DNA from: an uncultured bacterium
Lineage (GTDB): Bacteria; Planctomycetota; Phycisphaerae; Phycisphaerales; SM1A02
NCBI GenBank assembly: GCA_903918555.1
Contig: CAIXEV010000554.1
Location: forward strand, 1 to 8,613
Direction of reading: 5' to 3'
DNA length: 8,613 nt
Positions 1-6,660 of this stretch are shown piece by piece. Each line of letters opens with the position of its first letter. Within the stretch, counting starts at the first letter, position 1. Both the position numbers and the translations under genes were made by a program. The notes beneath the pieces are model-generated. The model had not been told where the DNA came from. It did no database searches and was given only the letters and a program-made list of their open reading frames with translations.

Positions 1-1738
1 CCATGTCGGTGAACATGAAGCAGCGGTACGCGTCGCCCGGATCGTGCACGATCGGTTCGCCGCGGAGGTTGAAGCTGGTGTTCACGAGCACGGGACAGCC
101 CGTCTGCCGCTCGAATGCGCTGAGAATCGCGTGGAAACGCGGCGAGCGCCCGGCGTCGACGGTCTGCACGCGCGCGCTGTCGTCGACATGCGTGATCGCG
201 GGCACGCTGCTGCGCAGCACCTTGAGCTTGTCGATGCCGCTCGCGGCGCGCGTCTCGCCGGCATGCGCGCGCAGGTGGCGCTGCGCGACCGGCGCCACGA
301 GCAGCATGTACGGGCTCTCCGCGTCGAGGTCGAACCACTCGCCGCGCCGCGAGTCGAGCACCGCGGGCGCGAACGGGCGGAACGACTCGCGGAACTTGAT
401 CGCGACATTCATGCGCCGCTGCATCGACGAATCGCGCGGGTCGCCGAGGATCGAGCGGTTGCCGAGCGCGCGCGGCCCGAACTCGGCGCGGCCATCGAAG
501 TGGCCGACGATGCGGCCCGCCGCCAGCTCGCCCGCGATCGCCTCGCAGAGTTCGCCTTCGCCGAGCGTCTCGTAGACCGCGCCCGCCGCGTCGAGCGCGG
601 CGCGGATCTCATCGTCGCGATAGGCCGGGCCGAGATACGAGCCCTGCTGCGCATCGGGCATCGCGGCCGCGCGCGGCTTGCCGAGGTGGTTGTGCCAGTA
701 CGCAAGCGCCGCGCCGAGCGCGCCGCCCGAGTCGCCGGCCGCGGGTTGGATCCACAGCCGCTCGAACGGGCCTTCGCGCAGCAGCCGGCCGTTGGCGACG
801 CAGTTGAGCGCGACGCCGCCCGCGAGGCAGAGGTTTCGCTCGCCCGTGCGCGCGTGCACATGCTTCGCCATGCGCAGCACGATCTCCTCGGTGACGAGCT
901 GCACGCTCGCCGCGAGGTCCATCTCGCGCTGCGTGAGCGGCGTCTCGGGCTTGCGCGGCGGACCGCCGAACAGCGCGTCGAACGCGGGCGAGGTCATCGT
1001 GAAGCCGTTCGCGTAGCGGAAGTAGCGCTGGTCGAGCCAGAACGAGCCGTCGTCGGCGATCCGCACGAGCTTCTCGCGGATGAGCTCGGCGTAACGCGGC
1101 ACGCCGTAGGGCGCGAGGCCCATCAGCTTGTACTCGCCCGAGTTCACGCGGAATCCGCAGAAGTAGGTGAACGCGCTGTAGAGAAGGCCGGGCGAATGCG
1201 GGAAGCGCATCTCCTCGTGGAGTTCGATGCTGCCGCCTGCGCCGACGCCCCAGCTCGCGGTGGTCCACTCGCCGACGCCGTCGAGCGTCAGGATCGCCGC
1301 GCGCTCGAACGGGCTCGGGTAGAACGCGCTTGCCGCGTGCGACTCGTGGTGCGTGGTGAAGAGAATCGGACCCGTGTAGGCCTTGCCCGTTGCGGCGCGC
1401 AGGCCGTTGTCGATCTCGCGCGGCAGATGCAGCTTCTTCTGAAGCCACACCGGCATCGCGGCCAGGAACGAGCGGAAGCCGAACGGCGCGCAGGCGATCG
1501 CCGTCTCGAGCAGGCGCTCGAACTTGAGGAGCGGCTTCTCGTAGAAGACGACCGCGTCGACCTGGCTGATCTCGATGCCCGCCTCGCGGAGGCAGTACTC
1601 GACCGCGCGCCCCGGGAAGCGGTCGTCGTGCTTCCGTCGCGTGAAGCGCTCTTCCTGCGCCGCGGCCACGATGCAGCCGTCGCGGATCAGTGCGGCCGCG
1701 CTGTCGTGGTAGAAGGCTGAGAGACCGAGGATGTTCAT
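1..1738 (-). CDS. NodU/CmcH-family O-carbamoyltransferase, 3' end outside window
   Basis: Reading the minus strand from the ATG at 1738-1736 gives 579 uninterrupted codons that run off the left edge with no stop. The family moves a carbamoyl group from carbamoyl phosphate, via carbamoyl-adenylate, onto a hydroxyl of a sugar, polyketide or antibiotic in the cytoplasm. The N-terminal Kae1-like half shows HHESHAAS (His130-x3-His134, metal-site type), LTLDGVGEW (150-158) and GDSGGALGAA (335-344, Asp336 the likely third ligand). The C-terminal YrdC-like half shows GRAEFGPRALGNRSIL (416-431), IKFRESFRPFAP (447-458) and NTSFNLRGEP (553-562). Family members are about 600 residues long, so only some 20-40 are missing. 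The start sits at the expected MNILGLSAFYHDSAA opening. Its Shine-Dalgarno is weak (GAGCGAG close to the ATG). The substrate cannot be read from the sequence. A terminator separates it from the upstream PEP-CTERM gene, so it probably has its own promoter. Confidence 0.95.
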   Translation of the reverse strand, partial: MNILGLSAFYHDSAAALIRDGCIVAAAQEERFTRRKHDDRFPGRAVEYCLREAGIEISQVDAVVFYEKPLLKFERLLETAIACAPFGFRSFLAAMPVWLQKKLHLPREIDNGLRAATGKAYTGPILFTTHHESHAASAFYPSPFERAAILTLDGVGEWTTASWGVGAGGSIELHEEMRFPHSPGLLYSAFTYFCGFRVNSGEYKLMGLAPYGVPRYAELIREKLVRIADDGSFWLDQRYFRYANGFTMTSPAFDALFGGPPRKPETPLTQREMDLAASVQLVTEEIVLRMAKHVHARTGERNLCLAGGVALNCVANGRLLREGPFERLWIQPAAGDSGGALGAALAYWHNHLGKPRAAAMPDAQQGSYLGPAYRDDEIRAALDAAGAVYETLGEGELCEAIAGELAAGRIVGHFDGRAEFGPRALGNRSILGDPRDSSMQRRMNVAIKFRESFRPFAPAVLDSRRGEWFDLDAESPYMLLVAPVAQRHLRAHAGETRAASGIDKLKVLRSSVPAITHVDDSARVQTVDAGRSPRFHAILSAFERQTGCPVLVNTSFNLRGEPIVHDPGDAYRCFMFTDM

Positions 1739-1823
1739 GCTCGCTCGGGCGGATTCATCGGTCAGTCATCGGCCGTATCGGCGGGTCTGCGCCGAGATTC
1801 GGCCGTTGCGGGGCGCAAAAACA
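1739..1823 (-). promoter_or_regulatory. Leader/promoter region of the carbamoyltransferase gene with short direct repeats
   Basis: This gap must hold the promoter of the carbamoyltransferase if transcription stops at the terminator just upstream. On the plus strand TCATCGG occurs at 1755-1761 and 1766-1772, 11 bases apart, and a related TATCGG lies at 1776-1781. Three ATCGG cores about one helical turn apart could be an operator, but the motif is short and the region is GC-rich. I could not identify a convincing -35/-10 pair. Confidence 0.2.
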
Positions 1824-1855
1824 ACCCAGGTGCGAACGGCCGCTCGCACCTGGGT
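1824..1855 (-). terminator. Rho-independent terminator of the PEP-CTERM gene
   Basis: A perfect 12-bp stem (1824-1835 paired with 1844-1855, arms ACCCAGGTGCGA/TCGCACCTGGGT) closes an 8-base loop. On the minus strand it is followed at once by TGTTTTTG (1823 down to about 1816), the expected U-tract. It lies about 50 bases after the stop codon of the minus-strand gene 1907-2629. The plus-strand side has only a weak T-run, so the orientation is minus. Confidence 0.85.
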
Positions 1856-1906
1856 CGATTTCATGTCACCGTGCGGCGGACCGCGCGGCGTGTCTGTTCA
1901 GCTGAT

Positions 1907-2629
1907 TCAGCCCTTGCGCGAACGACGGCCACGGACGAGGCCGAAGGCGCCGAGCACCGCGAACGCGGCCGGGGCCGGAACGACGGTGTAGGAGAAGAGG
2001 TTCGTGCCGGTCGAGGTGTAGTTGTCGCCCCAGTTGGCGACCGACTCACCGGGGTTCGCGAGGGCGTCAATCGCGCTGTCGCCGCCACCGCCACCCGACG
2101 AGTAGGCGTCGAAGTAGAAGGTGTCGCCGAGATTCAGGCCGAGCGACGAGAGCGACATCGTGTAGGTGATCTCGTTGCCCGCGAAGGCGAAGCTACCGAA
2201 GTTGCTGTTGTAGGTGGCGCCAGCGAGGCCCCACGAGCCGCCGCTGAAGACGCGGTTCTCTGCACCGCCGCCGCCGTCAACCCACGAGCCGATCCAGCGC
2301 GTCATGCCGCCGTTGGGAGCATCCATGTTGATCGGACGACCCCAGCCGTTGCCGTTGCTCGCAGCGGCGCCGCCCTGAGCCATGCCGATCATGAACTTGC
2401 CCCAGTCGGTCGCGTTCACGCTGCCGTTCACCGTCAGCTTGAAGACGATGTCCGAGGCGTTGTTCGTGATCTCGAGGCTGAGGATGTCGAGCGTGCCGCC
2501 GCCGGTCGCGAGGCCGGGATTGATGTCACCCGCAGCGTCGGTGTAGAGGTCGGGGTTCGCGCTCAGTTGGCTCGCGACTCCCATCGAGAGCGCGCCAGCA
2601 AGCAGAATCGAAGTCGAAAGGCACTTCAT
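1907..2629 (-). CDS. Exported protein with PEP-CTERM-like (PAP-type) sorting signal
   Basis: A 240-residue protein. The start at 2629 was chosen because a signal peptide begins there (basic-poor n-region, hydrophobic stretch about residues 7-19, probable cleavage near SANPDL). A GGAG (plus-strand 2636-2639) also lies six bases upstream of the ATG. The mature part (about 25-215) is rich in Gly, Ser, Asn and Thr and looks like a beta-sandwich ectodomain, with TGGGTLDILSLEITNNASD (42-60), DWGKFMIGMA (75-84), a Gly run 119-122 and another at 179-183. The C-terminus has the tripartite sorting layout: VPAP (217-220), a short hydrophobic helix (221-232) and a basic tail RGRRSRKG (233-240). PAP instead of PEP is a variant common in Phycisphaerae. 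Such proteins are exported and processed by an exosortase-type enzyme, often linked to extracellular matrix. I do not recognise the ectodomain; a surface or matrix role is inference. The gene is monocistronic, bounded by its own terminator. Confidence 0.9.
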   Translation of the reverse strand: MKCLSTSILLAGALSMGVASQLSANPDLYTDAAGDINPGLATGGGTLDILSLEITNNASDIVFKLTVNGSVNATDWGKFMIGMAQGGAAASNGNGWGRPINMDAPNGGMTRWIGSWVDGGGGAENRVFSGGSWGLAGATYNSNFGSFAFAGNEITYTMSLSSLGLNLGDTFYFDAYSSGGGGGDSAIDALANPGESVANWGDNYTSTGTNLFSYTVVPAPAAFAVLGAFGLVRGRRSRKG

Positions 2630-2706
2630 GAGGGACTCCAGAAAGGGGAACAAGGAAGACACAGACTCACCTGCTGGAACCCGACCATCGGGACGGGTCC
2701 CAGCGC

Positions 2707-2724
2707 CCACGCGCGGGCGCGTGG
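2707..2724. repeat. GC hairpin in the 5' region of the PEP-CTERM gene
   Basis: CCACGCG (2707-2713) and CGCGTGG (2718-2724) form a perfect 7-bp stem with a CGGG loop. It lies about 80 bases upstream of the PEP-CTERM start, so it could be in that gene's leader RNA. There is no T-run after it on either strand, so it is not a canonical terminator. In GC-rich DNA a stem of this size may be chance. Confidence 0.4.
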
Positions 2725-2852
2725 ACAGAACGAGGGCGTTGGGGACGCACTGGTCCGTAGAGGATGGCGCAAATCCGCGCAGAGGCGTACCAGAGAACCC
2801 GAGAGATTCACGAAAATCCCGCCCAAGGGGTCTGCGATCGCCTCGCAAACCT

Positions 2853-2899
2853 GGGAGGGTTGTTTTATCGGATCTACTCTTCGCAAGAGCCGCCCTCCC
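2853..2899. repeat. Nested inverted repeat upstream of the lipoprotein gene
   Basis: GGGAGGG (2853-2859) and CCCTCCC (2893-2899) are a perfect 7-bp inverted repeat. Between them lies a second, fully independent palindrome, CTCTT-CGC-AAGAG (2877-2889). The structure ends 28 bases before the lipoprotein ATG at 2928 and includes an AT-richer stretch (TTGTTTTATC, 2860-2869). It could be a leader RNA structure or an operator; neither is shown. Confidence 0.4.
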
Positions 2900-2927
2900 C
2901 GAGCTTTACCGACACTATCTTTCGACC

Positions 2928-3332
2928 ATGATGCGTGCCGACCACTCTCTCGCGCTCGGACTGATGCTTGCGGGCCTCGGCGTCGCCGGCTGCGGATCGA
3001 GCTCGGCGGATGGCTCGCTCCAGCGCCTCGGAAAGGTGACCCCGCAGGGCCGCGTGTTCGAGGACGACATCGGCTTCAGCCTGATGGTGCCGTACAGGTT
3101 CACCGCCGTGTAGCTCGACGCCGAGCCCTTGAGCTGGGAGAGAGTCGCCGTGAACAACCGCATGCTCGACCGGCTTCGCCTGAAGTGGCCGAAGTTCGGC
3201 ACCGAGAGCGCGTGCTACTACCTCGACGCAGGCGACTCGACCTACATGATCGTCTTCGAGACCACGCCCGAGCGCGCAGGCAGGTTCATCGCGGAGTCGG
3301 AGGAGATCATGAAGGGCTTCGTGGTGAAGTGA
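2928..3332 (+). pseudogene. Small lipoprotein gene interrupted by an in-frame TAG
   Basis: The frame opens at ATG 2928 (a second ATG follows at 2931) and would encode 134 codons to the TGA at 3330-3332. It is broken by TAG at 3111-3113 (codon 62). The N-terminus is a lipoprotein signal peptide: hydrophobic core LALGLMLAGL, then lipobox VAGC and a Gly/Ser-rich linker. The part before the stop ends GFSLMVPYRFTAV. After the stop the same frame continues with protein-like sequence (LDAEPLSWERVAVNN, then WPKFGTESACYYLDAG and TTPERAGRFIAESEEIMKGF). No frameshift is needed, so one nonsense change in a single gene is the simplest reading. GTG 3150 has a GGGAGAG just upstream and could restart translation of a 60-residue tail without export. 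I see no clear Shine-Dalgarno at 2928. I do not recognise the family. Alternatives are a sequencing error or real stop readthrough. Confidence 0.7.
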
Positions 3333-3361
3333 GGCGCGGCGATTTTCTTCAACGCCGCGCC
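3333..3361 (+). terminator. Stem-loop directly after the lipoprotein gene
   Basis: GGCGCGGCG (3333-3341) and CGCCGCGCC (3353-3361) form a perfect 9-bp stem with an 11-base loop, starting at the first base after the TGA at 3332. No U-tract follows on the plus strand, so it may be a weak or attenuating terminator or a 3'-end stabiliser. The M48 gene begins 67 bases later. Confidence 0.5.
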
Positions 3362-3428
3362 AATGGCGCTCGCAATGAAATGCGGCCTTCGCTACGCTGG
3401 TGCGGCGCCGAGCGCACCGGAGGAACCG

Positions 3429-4916
3429 ATGCCCACAAGTCCCAGCCTGGCAGGTCGAGCGGCGTTCGCCGCCGCGCTCATGATCGGCTTCTACGCGCTC
3501 GCCCTTGGAATCGCCGGGTTCCTGTTCTGGATGCCCTACTACGAATGGTCGGCTGCCAAGACGGTGCATCCCAAGCTGGTCGTCATGGCCGTGCTCGGTG
3601 GCGGAGCCATCCTGTGGGCCATCTGCCCGCGCATCGACCGCTTCGAGGCTCCTGGCCCACGACTTGACCGAACGGCGCAGCCTGAGCTTTTCGCGGCGAT
3701 CGACGAGGTTGCCGCAGCGACGGGCCAGGACGCGCCGAGCGAAGTCTATTTCGTCAACGATGTCAACGCCTGGGTGACCGAGCGCGGCGGAGCCATGGGC
3801 TTCGGCTCGCGCAGGGTCATGGGGCTTGGCCTGCCCCTGATGCAGCTCCTGACGGTGTCCGAGTTCAAGGGCGTGCTCGCGCACGAATTCGGCCACTATC
3901 ACGGCGGCGACACCAAGCTCGGGCCGTGGATCTACAAGACGCGCGGCGCGATCGTTCGCTCCGTGCAGAACCTCGAGAGCTCGCTGCTGCAGAAGCCGTT
4001 CGTCTGGTACGGCAACATGTTCCTGCGCATGACGCATGGCGTCTCTCGCTCGCAGGAGTACGCCGCCGACGCGCTCGCGTCGAGCGTGGTCGGAAAGACC
4101 GCGATGGCCACCGGACTCCACGCCATCCACGCCGCCGGAAGCGAGTTCGAGGTCTACTGGCAGACCGAGGCTGTACCTGTGCTCACCTCGGGCTACCGGC
4201 CACCCCTCGCCGCTGGATTCGCGCGGTTCCTCGGGTCTTCCGATTCGCGCGCGCGGATCGCCGAGCAGCTTGTCCATGCGACCGCGAAGGCATCCGCCAA
4301 CCCGTACGACACGCACCCGTCGCTCTCCGAGCGCACGGCTGCCATCGAGGCGCTTCCGAATCCGATGCGCACGCTCGCCCGCGACGACCGCCCCGCCATC
4401 TCGCTCATGCGCGATCTACCGACGGTCGAGTTCGCGATGCTTGCGACGATCGCAGGGGATTCGAACGCACGCAACCTGAAGCAAGTCGACTGGGACCGCG
4501 TCGCGGAGATCGTGTATCTCCCGAACTGGCGGTCCCGCTGCAGCGCGCAGGCCGAGCTCCTCCGCGGCGCGCGGGTTGCCGACCTGCCTCGGCGTGCGTC
4601 TCTCAAGGCTCCGCTGATCGCTCGGGCAAGGCAGGCGATGCGCGAGGGGCGCGACTGCGACCCCACGCTGGATGCGGCGCTCGCGGAACTCGACACCCTC
4701 GGCGCGGCGGTCGCCATCGCCCTGCACGAACGCGGACACCGAGCCGAGTGCGCGCCCGGCGCACCGATCGTGTTTCGGAATCGCGACGAGACAGCGAGCC
4801 ACGCCACCTTGGAGCCGTTCGAGTCCGTGCGCGCGCTCTCCGAGAATGAGATGGGCGCGGGCGAGTGGAAGTCGACCTGCGAGGCATTCGGAATTCACGA
4901 GGTCCTGCTCGGGTGA
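3429..4916 (+). CDS. Membrane-anchored M48 zinc metallopeptidase, first of a tandem pair
   Basis: A 495-residue protein. ATG 3429 was chosen over an in-frame ATG at 3363 because GGAGG (3419-3423) lies five bases before it and because the translation between the two has no domain character. Two predicted membrane helices (about 13-36 and 48-66) come first. The M48 domain follows, with HEFGH at 152-156 (His152 and His156 zinc ligands, Glu153 catalytic) and the third ligand at Glu210 in QEYAADALA. The conserved HPSLSERTAAIEAL is at 297-309. The active site should face the cytoplasm if the protein resembles HtpX, but orientation is not shown. Residues about 320-495 form an extra C-terminal region I do not recognise, sharing DW..V.E.VYLP.W and a closing CEAFGI with the next gene. 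The family degrades damaged or misfolded membrane proteins; the specific substrate is unknown. The gap of 81 bases to the second copy suggests cotranscription. Confidence 0.93.
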   Translation: MPTSPSLAGRAAFAAALMIGFYALALGIAGFLFWMPYYEWSAAKTVHPKLVVMAVLGGGAILWAICPRIDRFEAPGPRLDRTAQPELFAAIDEVAAATGQDAPSEVYFVNDVNAWVTERGGAMGFGSRRVMGLGLPLMQLLTVSEFKGVLAHEFGHYHGGDTKLGPWIYKTRGAIVRSVQNLESSLLQKPFVWYGNMFLRMTHGVSRSQEYAADALASSVVGKTAMATGLHAIHAAGSEFEVYWQTEAVPVLTSGYRPPLAAGFARFLGSSDSRARIAEQLVHATAKASANPYDTHPSLSERTAAIEALPNPMRTLARDDRPAISLMRDLPTVEFAMLATIAGDSNARNLKQVDWDRVAEIVYLPNWRSRCSAQAELLRGARVADLPRRASLKAPLIARARQAMREGRDCDPTLDAALAELDTLGAAVAIALHERGHRAECAPGAPIVFRNRDETASHATLEPFESVRALSENEMGAGEWKSTCEAFGIHEVLLG

Positions 4917-4997
4917 CCGAGCGGCCATCCTTCCCACCGGCGCCGAACGCGCCCTGACGGAAGGCGTCAAACCCCAACCGATCATGGAAAGACACGC

Positions 4998-6533
4998 ATG
5001 AGCGACACGACACCCGAACGGATGAGTGGATCTCGGCACACCTTCGCCGTCCTCGCGATGATCCTGTGCTTCTACGGCGTGACCCTCGGCGCGGCCGCAG
5101 TGCTTGCACTGGTGGCGTTCCTCGCGTTCACGCGCGCCGGCATCCTTGGAATTCCCATCGGCATCGGCTGCGCGGGCGTGGCAGGCTGCATCGTCTGGAC
5201 GGTGTTCCCGCGATCCACCCGCTTCACGGAGACGCTTCCACGCGTCACGCCCACGCAGGAGCCGCAGCTCTTCAAGGCCATCTCCGAAGTCGCGCATGCC
5301 GTGGGCGAGCGGCCGCCGGACGCGGTGTACATCGCGCCGGACATCAACGCGGCGGTGAGGGAGTACAGTGGCTGGCTCGGTCTTGGCTCGCGGAGGGCGA
5401 TGCTCCTCGGCCTGCCGCTTGCGCAGCTGCTGACCGTGACCGAATTCAAGAGCGTCATCGCGCATGAACTGGGCCACTTCCAAGCCGGCGACACCAAGTT
5501 CAGCCCTTGGATCTATCGATTGCGGGCCTCGATCAGTCAGTCACTCAAGCGCGTCGAGTGGGGGTTGCTCGAGATCCCGACGCTCTGGTTCGGCAAGCTC
5601 TTCCTGCGTACGTCGATGAGCCTTTCCCGCGAGAAGGAGTTCGAGGCCGATGCGGTCGCGGCCCGCGTCGCGGGACCGACGGCCGCCGCCAACGCGCTCC
5701 GGAAGCTCGATGTGGTCTCGCCGGCCTTCTCTGCATACTTTGAGGCCGAGGCCGTTCCACTGCTCGAAGCGAGCTATCGCCCGTCGATTACCCTTGGTTT
5801 CGCGCGGTTTCTGAAGGCAAGGCGGACGAGAACCGAACTCACGAAGGCACATGCGGCATCGATCGAGAAGCGGAAAGCGGAGCAGTACGACTCGCACCCG
5901 CCGTTGGTCGAACGCGTTGCTGCGATCGAGGCGCTCCCGAAGGCGAAGCAGAAGATCGCCGACGACACGCGTCCCGCGATCACGCTCTTCCAGACCGCGG
6001 AATCGCTCGAGTTCGAGCTGCTCGTCGAGCTCGCTGGCGCGCAAGCAGTCGCCGAGCTCGATCCGATCGACTGGAATGCGGCTGGCGAGAAGGTCTATCT
6101 CCCCATGTGGGCGAGGACCATCAAGCGGCTCAAGTCGAAGCTCCGTGCGCTCGATCCGAGCGACCTCCCGGGTCGCGCGCTTGATGTCGAGGCCATGACG
6201 CGATCGTTCGTTCGGGTCGAGCGGCAGGACGCGCCGCCGGAGGTGCGTCGCGCGATCGGACTCTGGGTGCTGGGAGCGGCGCTTGCGCATCTCCTCCACC
6301 GCAAGGGACATCGATTCGACTGCGCGGTGGGCGAGGAAGTCGTGTTCCGCCACCGCGACGCCGGCGCGAGCGCCACGCTCCCCGACGGTTCGCCGAGCAC
6401 GATCGAGCCGTTCAAGGTGCTGTGGGATCTCTCCGAGCGCAAGATGACGCCGACCGAGTGGGCCGCCCGCTGCGAGGCGTTCGGCATCGCAGGCGCAGGC
6501 CTCGGGGGCGAGGATCTTGAGTTGAAGGTGTGA
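4998..6533 (+). CDS. Membrane-anchored M48 zinc metallopeptidase, second of a tandem pair
   Basis: A 511-residue paralogue of the preceding gene, similar from end to end. The ATG at 4998 has GGAAAG about six bases upstream. Two hydrophobic segments (about 15-45 and 50-70) precede the peptidase domain. The active site is HELGH at 156-160 (His156, Glu157, His160), with the third ligand Glu214 in KEFEADAVA. Other shared blocks are LGLGSRRAMLLGLPLAQLLT (127-146), AEAVPLLEASYRP, GFARFL and SHPPLVERVAAIEALP (from about 299). The C-terminal region after about 325 again carries the unrecognised module (DWNAAGEKVYLPMW, GRALD, CEAFGI) and ends with a short acidic tail absent from the first copy. All catalytic residues are present in both copies, so neither looks like a dead regulatory partner. 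Divergence between the copies is substantial, so the duplication is not recent. No terminator is visible between them, which supports an operon. Confidence 0.93.
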   Translation: MSDTTPERMSGSRHTFAVLAMILCFYGVTLGAAAVLALVAFLAFTRAGILGIPIGIGCAGVAGCIVWTVFPRSTRFTETLPRVTPTQEPQLFKAISEVAHAVGERPPDAVYIAPDINAAVREYSGWLGLGSRRAMLLGLPLAQLLTVTEFKSVIAHELGHFQAGDTKFSPWIYRLRASISQSLKRVEWGLLEIPTLWFGKLFLRTSMSLSREKEFEADAVAARVAGPTAAANALRKLDVVSPAFSAYFEAEAVPLLEASYRPSITLGFARFLKARRTRTELTKAHAASIEKRKAEQYDSHPPLVERVAAIEALPKAKQKIADDTRPAITLFQTAESLEFELLVELAGAQAVAELDPIDWNAAGEKVYLPMWARTIKRLKSKLRALDPSDLPGRALDVEAMTRSFVRVERQDAPPEVRRAIGLWVLGAALAHLLHRKGHRFDCAVGEEVVFRHRDAGASATLPDGSPSTIEPFKVLWDLSERKMTPTEWAARCEAFGIAGAGLGGEDLELKV

Positions 6534-6566
6534 GGAATCTGCGGGCGAAACCGCCGCCGCCCCCCG

Positions 6567-6598
6567 CCGCCAGGCGTGCACGCGAGCACGCCCGGCGG
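6567..6598. terminator. Large hairpin in the convergent intergenic region
   Basis: GGCGTGC (6573-6579) pairs with GCACGCC (6586-6592) around a 6-base loop. After one A/C mismatch the stem extends by CCGCC (6567-6571) with GGCGG (6594-6598). It lies between the second M48 gene (plus) and the DUF932 gene (minus), where a bidirectional terminator is expected. It lacks a T-tract on both sides, so function as an intrinsic terminator is uncertain. Confidence 0.5.
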
Positions 6599-6660
6599 GC
6601 GGGTTGCGGTGTGGCGTTTCTCTCCGACGCCGCGCGACGGTCGACTGCGGGTCGCGGCCG

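Larger units (their letters stand above)
2630..2927. other. Divergent intergenic region, no supported gene
   Basis: This 298-base gap separates the minus-strand PEP-CTERM gene from the plus-strand lipoprotein gene and should hold both promoters. Open frames cross it on both strands, but their translations are Arg/Pro-rich without domain character, and the good starts lie outside it. It contains the two inverted repeats listed separately. I could not pick a credible -35/-10 pair on either strand. Confidence 0.6.

Noticed and set aside
44..1720. Long plus-strand open frame of 558 codons
   Set aside because: It lies opposite the carbamoyltransferase. Its translation is Arg/Ala/Glu-rich with no motif, while the minus strand carries a full set of family motifs. 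It is a GC-skew shadow.
3111..3113. Pyrrolysine insertion at the TAG in the lipoprotein
   Set aside because: No supporting genes are in the window, and the protein is not of a pyrrolysine-using type. A mutation or a base error is simpler.
1871..3667. Plus-strand open frame of 598 codons
   Set aside because: It crosses the PEP-CTERM gene in antisense, an intergenic region and two plus-strand genes out of frame. The composition is low-complexity Arg/Ala, and no domain is seen.
2874..4316. Minus-strand open frame of 480 codons
   Set aside because: Antisense to the lipoprotein gene and the first M48 gene, which has clear HEFGH and membrane helices. A shadow.
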